Below the pieces are notes generated by a model that was given only the letters and a program-made list of their open reading frames with translations, ran no database searches and was not told the DNA's origin. From an uncultured Saprospiraceae bacterium (GTDB taxonomy: Bacteria > Bacteroidota > Bacteroidia > Chitinophagales > Saprospiraceae): 64,000 bases of DNA. Both the position numbers and the translations under genes were made by a program. The stretch covers positions 1 to 64,000 of the forward strand of contig CAKZSH010000060.1 of assembly GCA_937918905.1 (NCBI GenBank), written 5' to 3'. This document shows, piece by piece, positions 39,191-48,990 of this stretch. Numbering within the stretch: position 1 is the stretch's first letter; each line of letters starts with the position of its first letter.

Positions 39191-40693
39191 CGGTATGTCG
39201 TCATCATTCATTCGTGATGACCTTGTAATAATATTGTCTTGAGGCAATTTTGGAATATCACTAAAATCAGGATCATCCATATTGGAGAACTTAGCGAACT
39301 TATCTGTAAATCTCAACTTCACCGTATCCAATGCTCCATTTCTATGTTTTGCAATAATGATCTCGCCAGTACCTTTTAATGAGTTACCCTCCTCATCTTC
39401 CAAAATACCATAGTACTCAGGTCGATAAATAAAGGAAACAATATCCGCATCCTGCTCAATCGCTCCAGATTCCCGAAGGTCAGAAAGTTGAGGTCGCTTC
39501 GTTCCACCCCGAGTCTCCACCGAACGACTCAACTGCGACAAGGCAATCACCGGCACACTCAACTCTTTCGCCAAACTCTTCAAACCCCTCGAAATCATAC
39601 TGATCTCTTGCTCCCGATTTCCTTTATTATCACCACCACCACTCATCAATTGCAAGTAATCAATTACCACTAATTGAATATCGTGCTGCATTTTTAATCG
39701 ACGACATTTTGCACGTAATTCGAAAATATTGATACCAGCAGTATCATCAATAAAAATTGGAACCTCACTCATTTTTTCAATCACACCATTCAATTGAGTC
39801 CATTCATAATCTTCGAGTTGACCACTTCTCATTTTACTACCAGAGATTTCAGCTTCCATAGAAATCAGACGTTGTACCAATTGTACATTCGACATCTCCA
39901 GCGAAAATAACGCTACTCCTTTTCCAAAATCCATTGCAGCATTTCGAGCCAAAGCAAGTGTAAAAGATGTCTTTCCCATACCAGGTCTTGCTGCCACAAT
40001 AATCAAATCCGAAGCCTGCCATCCAGAAGTTAACCGATCCAAATCAGTAAATCCCGTAGGAACTCCTGTAAGTCCTTCCTCTTTTTGAGAAACCTCCTCA
40101 ATCATCTTCAAGGCTTTGGAAGCCAATGTTCCCATTGACTCATAACCACTATTCATATGATTTTGAGTAATGTTAAATAATCCTTGTTCAGCATCATCTA
40201 ACAATTGAATTACATCTGTGGTATCTTCATAAGCATCTCGAATAATATTCGTCGATACTTTAATTAATTCTCTTTGAATGTGTTTTTGGGAAATGATACG
40301 AGCATGGTACTCGATATTGGCAGCCGATGCTACACGGTTGGTTAACTCTACCAAATAATATGGCCCACCGATTTTTTCCAACTCTCCAGCTTTTCGCAAC
40401 TCCTCCGTTACTGTCAATAAATCTACTGGATGAGATTTTTCAAACAAACTCAACATCGCTTTGTAAATCGCTTGATGAGCATCTGTATAAAAACTTTCCT
40501 TACTTAAAATATCAATGATGACAGGTAATGCATCTTTGTCGAGCATGATCGCCCCAAGAACAGCTTCCTCAAGTGACCGAGCCTGTGGCTGGACTTTTCC
40601 AAAAACGAATGATGAAAGTTCATCCCCTTTTTCTCCTTTTTTTCCCCGTAAAGGAATCAAATCTTTTTTAGATGATTTGTTGGTATTAGACAT
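39185..40693 (-). CDS. dnaB: replicative DNA helicase
   Basis: Hexameric helicase of 502 residues that unwinds DNA at the replication fork. The N-terminal DnaB domain (VQPQARSLEEAVLGAIMLDK ...) is followed by the RecA-like C-terminal domain: GVPTGFTDLDRLTSGW, Walker A ARPGMGKTSF, Walker B VVIDYLQLM, and RESGAIEQDADIVSFIYRP. No intein is present. The C-terminal extension ends in an acidic MNDDDIPF, a tail resembling that of SSB. Two DnaA-box-like sites lie 170-200 bp upstream. Confidence 0.96.
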   Translation of the reverse strand: MSNTNKSSKKDLIPLRGKKGEKGDELSSFVFGKVQPQARSLEEAVLGAIMLDKDALPVIIDILSKESFYTDAHQAIYKAMLSLFEKSHPVDLLTVTEELRKAGELEKIGGPYYLVELTNRVASAANIEYHARIISQKHIQRELIKVSTNIIRDAYEDTTDVIQLLDDAEQGLFNITQNHMNSGYESMGTLASKALKMIEEVSQKEEGLTGVPTGFTDLDRLTSGWQASDLIIVAARPGMGKTSFTLALARNAAMDFGKGVALFSLEMSNVQLVQRLISMEAEISGSKMRSGQLEDYEWTQLNGVIEKMSEVPIFIDDTAGINIFELRAKCRRLKMQHDIQLVVIDYLQLMSGGGDNKGNREQEISMISRGLKSLAKELSVPVIALSQLSRSVETRGGTKRPQLSDLRESGAIEQDADIVSFIYRPEYYGILEDEEGNSLKGTGEIIIAKHRNGALDTVKLRFTDKFAKFSNMDDPDFSDIPKLPQDNIITRSSRMNDDDIPF

Positions 40694-40729
40694 GGAGTGT
40701 TTCTTTTCTTGGTTATGTAAATTGATTCA

Positions 40730-40772
40730 TTAGACAAATCCTGTTTTTTTAAGTCAGTTAAAATTTGTCTAA
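40730..40772. repeat. short derivative of the family 2 palindrome
   Basis: ttagacaaat / atttgtctaa enclose cctgttttttt and aagtcagttaaa, which match the left arms at 20763 and 60613. The cttccttcggtcg centre is missing, so it looks like an internal deletion product. It lies just upstream of dnaB. Confidence 0.6.
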
Positions 40773-40861
40773 GAACATGTAATTTTTTGTTTTCTCATTC
40801 TCAGCGGATAGCAAAACTAACAGTTAAATTTCAGATTTAGTAATTCCAACAATTTATTGAA

Positions 40862-40890
40862 TGTGGATAACTGCTTTGAAATGTGGATAA
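40862..40890. promoter_or_regulatory. pair of DnaA-box matches upstream of dnaB
   Basis: tgtggataa occurs at 40862-40870 and 40882-40890 in the same orientation, 20 bp apart; each is the exact complement of TTATCCACA. A one-mismatch copy (ttttccaca) is at 41153-41161, and the DNA between is very AT-rich. This could regulate dnaB or be part of an origin. Gene orientation does not switch here, which speaks against an origin. Confidence 0.4.
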
Positions 40891-41357
40891 AAAAATGATT
40901 TAATTACCCCTCTCAAAAACTCCTTTTCTATCGAAGAATTTTACAGTCTTTTTTCATCAAAAAAATTACATTGCAAAAAAATACATATGTAATTCGTTTA
41001 AAAATGAATATCAACGCTTTTTTTCAAAAAAAGAAAATGGGGAAAAGTTTTTTAAAAAAATTGAAACCCTTTTCTTTTACAAGAGGGACTTGTTGAATAA
41101 TTGCATAATTATAAACAAAAAGTTTTAAAAATGCAATTTTATGGTTAATAAGTTTTCCACAAAGAAAGTGGTTATACCACAAAAAAAAACCACACTTCGA
41201 TGGTTTGAAGTGTGATCTATAGTTTATGTAGATTGTCTTAAAAAGTTTTTAAGTGATTTGGTAATCAGTTCCAAAAGTAATACAATTATTTTTAATGTAG
41301 CAACACCTGATCGTTTTTTTAAAATAAAAAATTAGTCGATTGATTATAAAAATCTGT

Positions 41358-41586
41358 ACTCTACCCGATGATTTTTAGGATGTGATTTTTCGCCACGAAT
41401 TAGCGCGAATTTTCACTAAAAATGCTTCGCATTTTTTAGAATTCGTGAGAATAAAAGAAATTAATTGCCACTAATTAGTCATAAATGACCTTTTTTAATT
41501 TTCACAAATTTCACGCATTAATATTTTGCGAAAATTTGTGATAATTCACGGCTAAAAGTCTCCTTTTTTAAATCATCGGGTAGAGT
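41358..41586. mobile_element. 229-bp MITE-like element with terminal inverted repeats
   Basis: The ends actctacccgatgattt and its complement form 17-bp perfect terminal repeats. Inside are further complementary words (cacgaatt, attcacgg; ttttcac, cgaaaa). Both ends are flanked by aaaaatctg (41348-41356 and 41588-41596), a possible target duplication. No ORF. It lies in the 1.1-kb gap between dnaB and the coiled-coil protein gene. Confidence 0.65.
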
Positions 41587-41709
41587 AAAAAATCTGAATC
41601 CATTTAATTCGCATTCCGTAATTATTCAGCACGACCTTGTAACCGCATTCCTTAAAATAAAAACTCCGAATTCTTATTTTCAACATAAAAATTCAGAGTT
41701 CTTATTTTT

Positions 41710-41767
41710 AGGGAGTAGGAATTAAATAATCTCTTCATACGGGTAGGTTATTTAATTCCTACTCCCT
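41710..41767. repeat. hairpin with 22-bp arms, shared with 7871
   Basis: agggagtaggaattaaata (41710-) pairs with tatttaattcctactccct (-41767), loop about 16 nt. The same first words form the hairpin after the XdhC-like gene at 7871. A second small hairpin (aactccgaattctta / taaaaattcagagtt) precedes it. It may terminate the minus-strand gene at 41791. Confidence 0.7.
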
Positions 41768-41790
41768 AAACTTTTGAAAAAGTACTTATC

Positions 41791-42459
41791 CTACATTTCA
41801 GATAATTTATCTTTTACAGCTTCAAGCACTTCTTTTTGTTTTTCTAACAAACTGGTTTGCTCTTTTTGCTTACGCTCATTATCTTCAATATTCTCCTCCG
41901 CCTTAACGATGGCTTTTTTAGCTTTCTCGATGTCTTTGTGATAACCATCATTTTTCTTTTTCAGTTTTTTCATTTCTGATTGTAAGTTCTTCATTTTCTT
42001 TTCTTCATCCTCAATTTCCATAACGACTAATTCCTTAGCCACTTCATGAGCATAGTCTTGCAGAAATTTTTCAGCTGCTGAGTAATCCCCTGGAAAATCC
42101 TCGGAAGAAACAAAAACGCCACCTGCTCCAAACCAAACAGTTAATCGAGAACCATTGGCTGTTTTATCCACTCGTGAATAAACTTCGATAGGTTCTGAAT
42201 CATTGATACCATTAATAGTAGCACCACTTGCCAACAATTCTTTTGATTTTCTTACTTTTTTTGCTTTGGCTCCATATGATTTGATAAAATCTTTCCAAAC
42301 TTTTGCTGCTACTTTTTTATCAGCCTTGTCTAAATCTACTTTCAATGCATTGAAAGCTCCATCTTTCATAGTTTCAGAACCTTCAGAAATAGAAGCGGAT
42401 TGAGCAAAGCTCCCAATAGCAAATATTGTCAAAATAATAAATAAAGATAATCTACGCAT
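41791..42459 (-). CDS. exported coiled-coil protein, function unknown
   Basis: Exported protein of 222 residues. A signal peptide (1-19, ending GSFAQ) precedes a globular domain of about 110 residues (AAKVWKDFIKSYGAKAKKVR, VYSRVDKTANGSRLTVWFGAGG), which looks like a small beta-alpha fold known only from hypothetical Bacteroidota proteins. Residues about 150-222 form a highly charged coiled coil rich in Lys and Glu. No catalytic motif is seen. It is isolated between large repeat-filled gaps. Confidence 0.7.
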   Translation of the reverse strand: MRRLSLFIILTIFAIGSFAQSASISEGSETMKDGAFNALKVDLDKADKKVAAKVWKDFIKSYGAKAKKVRKSKELLASGATINGINDSEPIEVYSRVDKTANGSRLTVWFGAGGVFVSSEDFPGDYSAAEKFLQDYAHEVAKELVVMEIEDEEKKMKNLQSEMKKLKKKNDGYHKDIEKAKKAIVKAEENIEDNERKQKEQTSLLEKQKEVLEAVKDKLSEM

Positions 42460-42817
42460 GAGTCGATATTTTTTATTAAAAAAATGAGTTATTCTGGATT
42501 TCTAACGATAGGAAGTAATAGTTCAGCTTTCAATTAAAACAAATCGCAATATATAGCAATATATACTTAACTATTATTCAACAGCTTGTATAAAAAACGA
42601 TTAAAAATTTAGTTAAATTTACAAAAATACAATTTGAATTCTCTCGTTTAAATGTTTTATTTATAGACCCTGAACTAGGATTATCGTCACATGTGAAAAA
42701 ACTTGCACAATTTTTGGTATATACTTTATTTGATAAAACAACCAAAGGGGTTTTACGTACAACCTTTTGGCTTTTTTGAATAAATACTATGACCTAACAA
42801 CTTTAAAATAATCCTCC
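42460..42817. other. gene-free stretch, about 360 bp
   Basis: It lies between divergent genes (coiled-coil protein and PD40-OmpA protein). No inverted repeat of note and no exact TAnnTTTG box was found. A direct repeat of the word caatatata (around 42550-42570) is the only pattern seen. Confidence 0.4.
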
Positions 42818-45058
42818 ATGAATTGGTTAAGAATTACATTATTGTTTCAAATAATTCTGATTAGTACCGCTTTATTTTCGCAAAACAAACAAATAGAAAA
42901 AGCGAATAAGCGTTACCAAATCAAAAAATATGCGGAAGCCATTCCGCTATATGAAGAAGGTCTTGCCAAAAATCCTAACCTTAGTGCTAAAACTAAACTT
43001 GCCTTTTGTTACCGAGTCAATAATAATATTGATAAAGCTGCTGAATTATATAGTCAAATTGTTTTGGAAAAAAGAGCCAAAGCGATCACCAAATATTATT
43101 ATGGAGAATCACTTATGAGCCAAGGCAAATATGAGGATGCAAAATCATGGTTAAAAAAATATACGGATGTAAAACCTGGTGATCCAAAAGGTTGGAATCT
43201 TTTAGAATCTATAGATAAAATTCAGAATATTCAACCTTATTATCAGGTTTCCAATATTGAAGCCTTTGCCAATAATTCCGATGCTGATGATTCTGCTCCA
43301 GTTTTTTATAAAGGAGGAATCATCTTTTCTTCAGATCGAAAAACTGGCCTCAAAGTGATGAAAAAGAAATCTGGTTTTACTGGAAGAGATTTTTTGAGTA
43401 TATATCAAAGCAAAAGAAAAGATGATGGCAGCTACGGTTCTCCTAAACCTCTTTCAAAAAGAGTAAATAATTTAAATAAAAATACAGGTACTATTGCCAT
43501 TTCTCCTGATAGTACTTTCGCAATATTTTCAAGAAATAGTGATCTTTCCAATCGGAGAAATTTTTATAATTTGATGCTTTATCGAGCGGAAATTAATTCG
43601 AATGGAAAATTTAAAAATGTTAGCAAACTATATTTTTGCAATAATAATGTGAATTATATGCACCCTGCTTTTTCACCTGATGGACAAACTTTATTTTTTA
43701 CATCAGATAAAAAAGGGGAAGGTGGAACTGATATTTACTATTGTACTTTTGATGGAGAAAAGTGGAGTCGTCCTAGAAATTTAGGAACGCCTATCAATAC
43801 AGAAGCAAACGAAGGATTTCCATTTATGGGATCTGATGGAAAATTATACTTCTGTTCGAAAGGTCATCTTTCCTATGGAGGATTTGATATTTTCTTTAGT
43901 GAAAAAGATAAAAAAGGAAATTGGACAACTCCTATCAATGTGGGAAAACCTATCAACAGTCCTTCGGATGATATTTCGATTTTTTTAGATGAAGAAAATA
44001 AAAAAGGAATGTTTGCTTCATCAAGAGTAGGTGGAGATGATGATATTTATTTCTTTGATATTGATGGATTGTATCATCATGGTACTTCGACGGAATGGAA
44101 TGAACAACCCGTTATGGCAACTTCTCCTGAAGAAGAAACTATAACTGATGAAGGAATTGAAAATGTCAATCCAGTAGAAGAAGTTGTGCAAGATGTGACC
44201 ATTGAAACTGTTACACAAACAACATCACCTACAGAAACGATTCAAGAAAGTACGACTACTGACATTTCCAAAAATATTGAACCGATTACTGAATCGGCAC
44301 CTGAAATTACAATCATAGAAACTACACCTACTGAAATTACAACGCCTCCTCTTGATCCTAATCTTGAAGAGATTATTCAATCATCAGAAATATCTGATTC
44401 CTCTTTAATGTCAGCAGAGGTGAAAATTAAAGAGACAATAGAAAATACAGATACAATTAATTCTTCTTTAAATAAACCCGAACTTCTTTATGACCCTTCT
44501 GAATTTGATCTACATGGAGAAGATACAGAAGCCCCAAATGAACCTTTGGAAGAATGGAAAAAATTTGAAGAAGGACTTGCAAGTGTAGATACACCTATGA
44601 CTGACCATATCGCTCCTAATAATGAAGAAAAAGTAAAAAGATATGCTAACGAAGGGTTAACAGAATTACAAGATCATTTAGATATTAATGATACTCCTGA
44701 AGAAGGTATTTTTGTTTTGGAAAATATAAAATTCGATAAAGAGCAATATGTTGTAACCGAAACAAATGCTTCGTACCTAGATGAATTAGTCGAATTAATG
44801 ATTAAAAATCCTGAGTTGAAAATTGAAGTTAATGCTCATACAGAAAGTATTGGAGACGATCGAGACAATATGGTTTTCTCTATCAAACGTGCTACGGCTG
44901 TAGCGGGATATTTAATTAGAAAAGGAATAGCAACTGATCGGTTGAAAGTGATGGGTTATGGAGAAACTCAATTGCTTAATCATTGTAGCAATGGTATTCC
45001 ATGTACTGATTCGGAGCATATCATTAATCAAAGAATTGAAATAAAGGTGTTGAGATAG
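42818..45058 (+). CDS. TPR / PD40 / OmpA outer membrane protein (PorE-like)
   Basis: Exported protein of 746 residues: signal peptide (1-22, LFSQ), TPR repeats (about 25-145), PD40 propeller repeats (about 150-425; SFSPDGQTLFFTSDKKGEGG-type blade, LYFCSKGHLSYGGFDIFF), a long Thr/Glu/Pro-rich linker (about 430-610), and an OmpA domain (about 630-746; NIKFDKEQYVVTE, NAHTESIGDDRDN, NQRIEIKVLR). The TPR-PD40-OmpA order fits PorE-like proteins, which link the type IX secretion trans-envelope complex to peptidoglycan; the regulatory-like domain usual in PorE is replaced by the disordered linker. The gene is alone and far from the adhesin cluster. Confidence 0.85.
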   Translation: MNWLRITLLFQIILISTALFSQNKQIEKANKRYQIKKYAEAIPLYEEGLAKNPNLSAKTKLAFCYRVNNNIDKAAELYSQIVLEKRAKAITKYYYGESLMSQGKYEDAKSWLKKYTDVKPGDPKGWNLLESIDKIQNIQPYYQVSNIEAFANNSDADDSAPVFYKGGIIFSSDRKTGLKVMKKKSGFTGRDFLSIYQSKRKDDGSYGSPKPLSKRVNNLNKNTGTIAISPDSTFAIFSRNSDLSNRRNFYNLMLYRAEINSNGKFKNVSKLYFCNNNVNYMHPAFSPDGQTLFFTSDKKGEGGTDIYYCTFDGEKWSRPRNLGTPINTEANEGFPFMGSDGKLYFCSKGHLSYGGFDIFFSEKDKKGNWTTPINVGKPINSPSDDISIFLDEENKKGMFASSRVGGDDDIYFFDIDGLYHHGTSTEWNEQPVMATSPEEETITDEGIENVNPVEEVVQDVTIETVTQTTSPTETIQESTTTDISKNIEPITESAPEITIIETTPTEITTPPLDPNLEEIIQSSEISDSSLMSAEVKIKETIENTDTINSSLNKPELLYDPSEFDLHGEDTEAPNEPLEEWKKFEEGLASVDTPMTDHIAPNNEEKVKRYANEGLTELQDHLDINDTPEEGIFVLENIKFDKEQYVVTETNASYLDELVELMIKNPELKIEVNAHTESIGDDRDNMVFSIKRATAVAGYLIRKGIATDRLKVMGYGETQLLNHCSNGIPCTDSEHIINQRIEIKVLR

Positions 45059-45073
45059 TTTAAGAATACATCT

Positions 45074-45118
45074 AAAAAAATAAGGCATGTAACAGAAGTT
45101 ACTTGCCTTATTTTTTTT
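45074..45118. terminator. rho-independent terminator
   Basis: Stem aaaataaggcatgtaac / gttacttgccttatttt with a 4-nt loop and one mismatched base pair, followed by eight T. It lies between convergent genes and can work both ways. Confidence 0.9.
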
Positions 45119-45137
45119 GGGAAGTAATTGTTCACAT

Positions 45138-46706
45138 TTACTTATAAGTGACTAAATTATTCCCTTCCAATTCTAACTCCTTCAAGACTTGTTGTCCTAA
45201 AGAACTTCCTAAATTAGCAGCCTTCGTGCACCAAATTTTAGCTTTTTCAAAATCCATTTCGGTACCAAGACCGTGAAAATACATGTAACCGATATTTGCC
45301 ATTGCATTACGATTACCACTTTCAGCTGATTCTAAAAACCAAGTCATAGCTTGAGCATAATCTATATTGACATGTTTTCCTTCAAGATACATGATCCCTA
45401 AGTTATTTTGTCCATAACTATTATTATTGTTTGCTGATTTCTCATACCAATCAAAAGCTTTTTCAAAATCTTTCTCTCCGATTAGACCTTTATCATAAAT
45501 ATATCCAAGACTATTCTGTGCTCCAGCATGATTCTTTTCTGCTGCTTTAGAAAGCCAATCATAAGCTTTTTTATAATTGCCTCTAGATGATCTAGATGAT
45601 TTTCTTAATAAATAAATGCCAACTTCGTACTGAGCATATTCATATCCTTCTTTTGCAGATTCAAAAAAATAATTATGGGCTTTACCTATATCTTTTTTCA
45701 CTCCTTTTCCTCTTGAGTAAATAATACCTAACATATAGTCGGATGAGTAGTGCTTGTAGGATGCTTTTTTAAACCATTCTCTTGCCTTTTCAAAATCTTG
45801 AGATACGCCGTAACCAAAATAATAAGCATAGCCCAAATTATATTGAGCATTTTTATTACCTCGCGCAGCAGCAGCACGATACCATTTAATTCCTTCTTCC
45901 TCATTCTTTTTAATCCCCAGTCCTTTGAAATAAATATTCCCTAAATTATTTTGAGCCACAGCGGAAAATAGTTCAGAATCTCGATTTTTATAATAAATAG
46001 AAAGAGCTTTTTTATATTTTTTTGAATCATATAAACCATTAGTATATTCAATTTTGTCATAAAATTTTTCTTTTCTAATTCTTTCTATTTCCGCAGCCCT
46101 TTCTTCTGCTAAACGTGCTTTTCTTTTTTCTGCAGCACGTTTCATTTCAGCAATCCTTGCATCATATAAAGCGTAAACTATATCATCCATTAAAGATGAC
46201 ATTTCAAAAGGTGTAATATCAGATTCATCTACAGATATTTTCCAATACCCTTCATCTGTTTTATCGTAGATTTTCACATAATCATCATCCCATTCAAATT
46301 TACAATTCCTTTTAAGGTAGCTGTATGGAAGATTAGTTAATTTCTTTTCCTTCCGAACAATTATCTGTTGGTCAGTAAAAATTATTCCTTCCGAATAAGA
46401 TTTGCTGAAACTAACAAAAGGTATATTATCATAAGCTGCAACAATATATTCAGCTCTTGATACTCGATACCAAGTTCTTAATTGTTCTTCTAAGCCATCT
46501 TCAGTTGATAGATGTTCTTGTTGCTTTATTTTTTTTGCTCGTTTTCCTATTTTAAGTTTGAAGGAAGTAATAACATTTGCAACAATTATTTCATTTGAAT
46601 TTTGAAAGCGATAAGCTTTAGAATTACTTTTTGAAAATAGGCAACATGAATACGATAAGAATAGAATAAGGATTAATAAAACCTTATGTTTAGAGGGGTA
46701 AATCAA
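45138..46706 (-). CDS. Sel1-repeat exported protein
   Basis: Protein of 522 residues. A hydrophobic N-terminus (about 8-27) ends in SYSC, a possible lipobox, so it may be an outer-membrane lipoprotein. An N-terminal domain of about 150 residues (up to about 170) has no known family. A charged helix (KRAAEKRKARLAEERAAEIE) follows, then seven Sel1-type repeats (about 230-505, pattern AQxNLGxxYxxGxGVxxDxxKAxxWxxKAAxxG), an alpha-solenoid used for protein binding. Its partners are unknown. Confidence 0.87.
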   Translation of the reverse strand: MIYPSKHKVLLILILFLSYSCCLFSKSNSKAYRFQNSNEIIVANVITSFKLKIGKRAKKIKQQEHLSTEDGLEEQLRTWYRVSRAEYIVAAYDNIPFVSFSKSYSEGIIFTDQQIIVRKEKKLTNLPYSYLKRNCKFEWDDDYVKIYDKTDEGYWKISVDESDITPFEMSSLMDDIVYALYDARIAEMKRAAEKRKARLAEERAAEIERIRKEKFYDKIEYTNGLYDSKKYKKALSIYYKNRDSELFSAVAQNNLGNIYFKGLGIKKNEEEGIKWYRAAAARGNKNAQYNLGYAYYFGYGVSQDFEKAREWFKKASYKHYSSDYMLGIIYSRGKGVKKDIGKAHNYFFESAKEGYEYAQYEVGIYLLRKSSRSSRGNYKKAYDWLSKAAEKNHAGAQNSLGYIYDKGLIGEKDFEKAFDWYEKSANNNNSYGQNNLGIMYLEGKHVNIDYAQAMTWFLESAESGNRNAMANIGYMYFHGLGTEMDFEKAKIWCTKAANLGSSLGQQVLKELELEGNNLVTYK

Positions 46707-46934
46707 AACATTAAATTTTTTAATTAGATAATAGGCAACAATAGCTAATATTTAATTTAGCAGAAAAACAGATACAAGGTAAGATTCTTAGAAGGTATGG
46801 TATGATAGTTTTCTCATTAGACATTGCATATCCTATACTAGATACAGTATATGTTTTAAAGGAGAATACTCCTTAAAAAATAAAATTTGTATTTGTTTTC
46901 TCACTAATGTTTAAATATATGTATGTTTTATTTT

Positions 46935-46983
46935 AAAGCATTTTGTAGAGGAAAAATCATAAGTTTTCTCTACAAAATACTTT
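46935..46983. terminator. hairpin downstream of the exported 194-residue protein gene
   Basis: Arms aaagcattttgtagaggaaa and ttttctctacaaaatacttt pair over about 20 bp with an 8-nt loop. Located 15 nt beyond the stop codon on the minus strand, with an AT-rich tail rather than a clean T-run. The rest of the 290-bp gap holds nothing I recognise. Confidence 0.65.
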
Positions 46984-46998
46984 AAATATAACGTTTGT

Positions 46999-47583
46999 TT
47001 AGTCTTTTCCTGAGCCATAACGTTTCGCTGCATTATTATAAGGTCGAATTACAGCAGCACTCCATGGAAAACCTGTTTGTTTTTTACTTTCTTTAAATGC
47101 ATCTTGTCCTTCTTCGGCATCCTCATAATTATCAGAATATATGCTTGCATAGCCTTCATCTCCCATAGTTCTAACATTCCATTTTTTCTCTATTGCTTGA
47201 GAAAGATCATTTTTGAAAATATTAATTAAGGCTGCTCCAACTTTTTGAACATAACCACATATTTTTTGATTTTTAATTGAAGCTAAACAAGCATATTTTG
47301 CAATAGAAGGTAACGATTCTAATAAAGCTATGGATAAAACTTGAAACGTGCTTTCACCATCCTTCGTTTTAATCTCATAAATACTACTTGCTTGTCCTAC
47401 TTTAACGAGTTCATATGAAATAACATCTTCTGCTTTTATATGACTAGGAAGAAGTTGGACATATGACATGGATAACACTCTAGGTGTATCTGTTGTATTT
47501 TCAGATAAAATGGGTGAATTAATAAAAGAAAGAAAAGTAAAAGAGAAAAATAGAGTTAAGATGATAACTGGATAGGTTTTCAT
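46999..47583 (-). CDS. exported hypothetical protein
   Basis: Exported protein of 194 residues with an N-terminal signal sequence (about 1-25). The mature part has a segment YVQLLPSHIKAEDVISYELV, then a helical region, then a basic C-terminus (GFPWSAAVIRPYNNAAKRYG). No family was recognised and no catalytic motif is visible. Three cysteines (in YACLA and KICGY, and none paired obviously) give no strong hint. It is not obviously part of an operon. Confidence 0.6.
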   Translation of the reverse strand: MKTYPVIILTLFFSFTFLSFINSPILSENTTDTPRVLSMSYVQLLPSHIKAEDVISYELVKVGQASSIYEIKTKDGESTFQVLSIALLESLPSIAKYACLASIKNQKICGYVQKVGAALINIFKNDLSQAIEKKWNVRTMGDEGYASIYSDNYEDAEEGQDAFKESKKQTGFPWSAAVIRPYNNAAKRYGSGKD

Positions 47584-47730
47584 GATTTTTTGATTTAGTC
47601 GATTTGTTTAATGTGTGCAACATCCAAAATACAACTTAAAGTTGCGAGGATATTGGATTAAATATAGAATATTTTCTATAAAACATCAATAGAGGATTCA
47701 AAAAAATCGAAATTCACAGTTCACCGTTAA

Positions 47731-48720
47731 TCAATATCCCCAAACCAAGTAAATCGCTCCCCAAGTAAACCCTCCTCCAAAAGCAGTCAAAACCAACTTA
47801 TCTCCTTTTTTCAATTGGCTTTCATAATCCCACAAACAAAGCGGCAAAGTACCTGCTGTGGTATTTCCGTATTTATGAATATTGAGCATTACCTTTTCCA
47901 TTGGAAAATCCAACTGGTTGGCAACAGAAGTGATAATTCGAATATTGGCTTGATGAGGTACTACCCAATCAATATCATCATTGGTTAAATTATTTCTTTG
48001 TAACAAATCTTTTACGGCCGATGACATACCTCTTACCGCAGCTTTAAAAACTGGACGGCCTTCCTGAAAAACATATTGTTCTCCTAATGCTAAAGTCTCG
48101 GCAGTATGTGGTTTGAGAGAACCACCTGCTTTCATATGTAAATATTCTCTTCCCGAACCATCTGCCCGTAAAATAGAATCTTGTACCCCTGTTTTTTCTT
48201 CAGTAGGTTCTAGCATGACCGCTCCTCCCCCATCACCAAAAATGATACAAGTTGAACGATCTTTATAATTAATAATAGAAGACATATAATCTAATCCTAC
48301 TATTACTACTTTTTTATGAGAACCTGATTCAACAAATTTAGCTCCAGTCGACAAGGCGTACAAAAATCCAGAACAGGCTGCACTAATATCATATCCAAAT
48401 GCATTCTTTGCCCCCACCTTATCTAAAATGGTATTGGCAGTATCTGGAAAAATCCTATCGCCAGTTATTGTTGCGCAAATCAAAAAATCAATTTCCTCTG
48501 GTTTAGTATTTGTTTTTTCCAACAATCCTTTTACCATTTCTACTCCCATATCGGAAGCAGCCCAGCCTTCTTTTTTGAGAATACGACGTTCTTTGATTCC
48601 AGTTCGGCTCTGAATCCATTCATCATTAGTATCAACCATGGTTTCAAGTTCCTGATTAGTTAAAATATAATCTGGAACGTAGCCGTGTACTCCTGTGATA
48701 GTTGCGAGTTTTCTTGACAT
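47731..48720 (-). CDS. fabH: 3-oxoacyl-ACP synthase III
   Basis: Thiolase-fold enzyme of 329 residues that starts fatty-acid synthesis by condensing an acyl-CoA with malonyl-ACP. The catalytic triad is visible: Cys116 in DISAACSGFLYAL, His in WVVPHQANIRII and Asn in HKYGNTTAGTLPL. Length and motifs are those of FabH. Other fatty-acid genes are not adjacent, and many Bacteroidota carry several FabH-like proteins, some making flexirubin or other products, so this might be a paralogue with another substrate. Confidence 0.92.
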   Translation of the reverse strand: MSRKLATITGVHGYVPDYILTNQELETMVDTNDEWIQSRTGIKERRILKKEGWAASDMGVEMVKGLLEKTNTKPEEIDFLICATITGDRIFPDTANTILDKVGAKNAFGYDISAACSGFLYALSTGAKFVESGSHKKVVIVGLDYMSSIINYKDRSTCIIFGDGGGAVMLEPTEEKTGVQDSILRADGSGREYLHMKAGGSLKPHTAETLALGEQYVFQEGRPVFKAAVRGMSSAVKDLLQRNNLTNDDIDWVVPHQANIRIITSVANQLDFPMEKVMLNIHKYGNTTAGTLPLCLWDYESQLKKGDKLVLTAFGGGFTWGAIYLVWGY

Positions 48721-48895
48721 AGTTATAATTGTATAAGCTATATTTTGCGAATTAATTGATAAAACAGCTTTTCAATTATTTCACAATCTTGATTAATAAA
48801 AAAACAATGCAAGGTAGTGAAAAACGTGGAAGTGCAAAAGTATCCACCCCATATGTTTAGTTGTCATAACAACTTTAGAAATCGTAAATAAAAAT

Positions 48896-48990
48896 AACTG
48901 TGAACGGATAACAGTTGAACTGTGAACATCGAATAATTTAGAAATCACTCTTTTTCGATGTTCACAGTTCAACGTTATCCGTTCACAGTT
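48896..48990. repeat. 95-bp palindrome, 37-38-bp arms
   Basis: aactgtgaacggataacagt... (48896-48933) and its complement (48954-48990) differ by a single indel. The centre begins cgaataatttag and ends tttttcga, recalling the centres of the palindromes at 38098 and 54044. Located in the 618-bp gap between fabH and the thioredoxin-SPOR gene. Confidence 0.85.

Noticed and set aside
40694-41340. Chromosomal replication origin next to dnaB
   Set aside because: Only two exact DnaA boxes and no switch in gene orientation or dnaA gene nearby; kept only as a DnaA-box feature.
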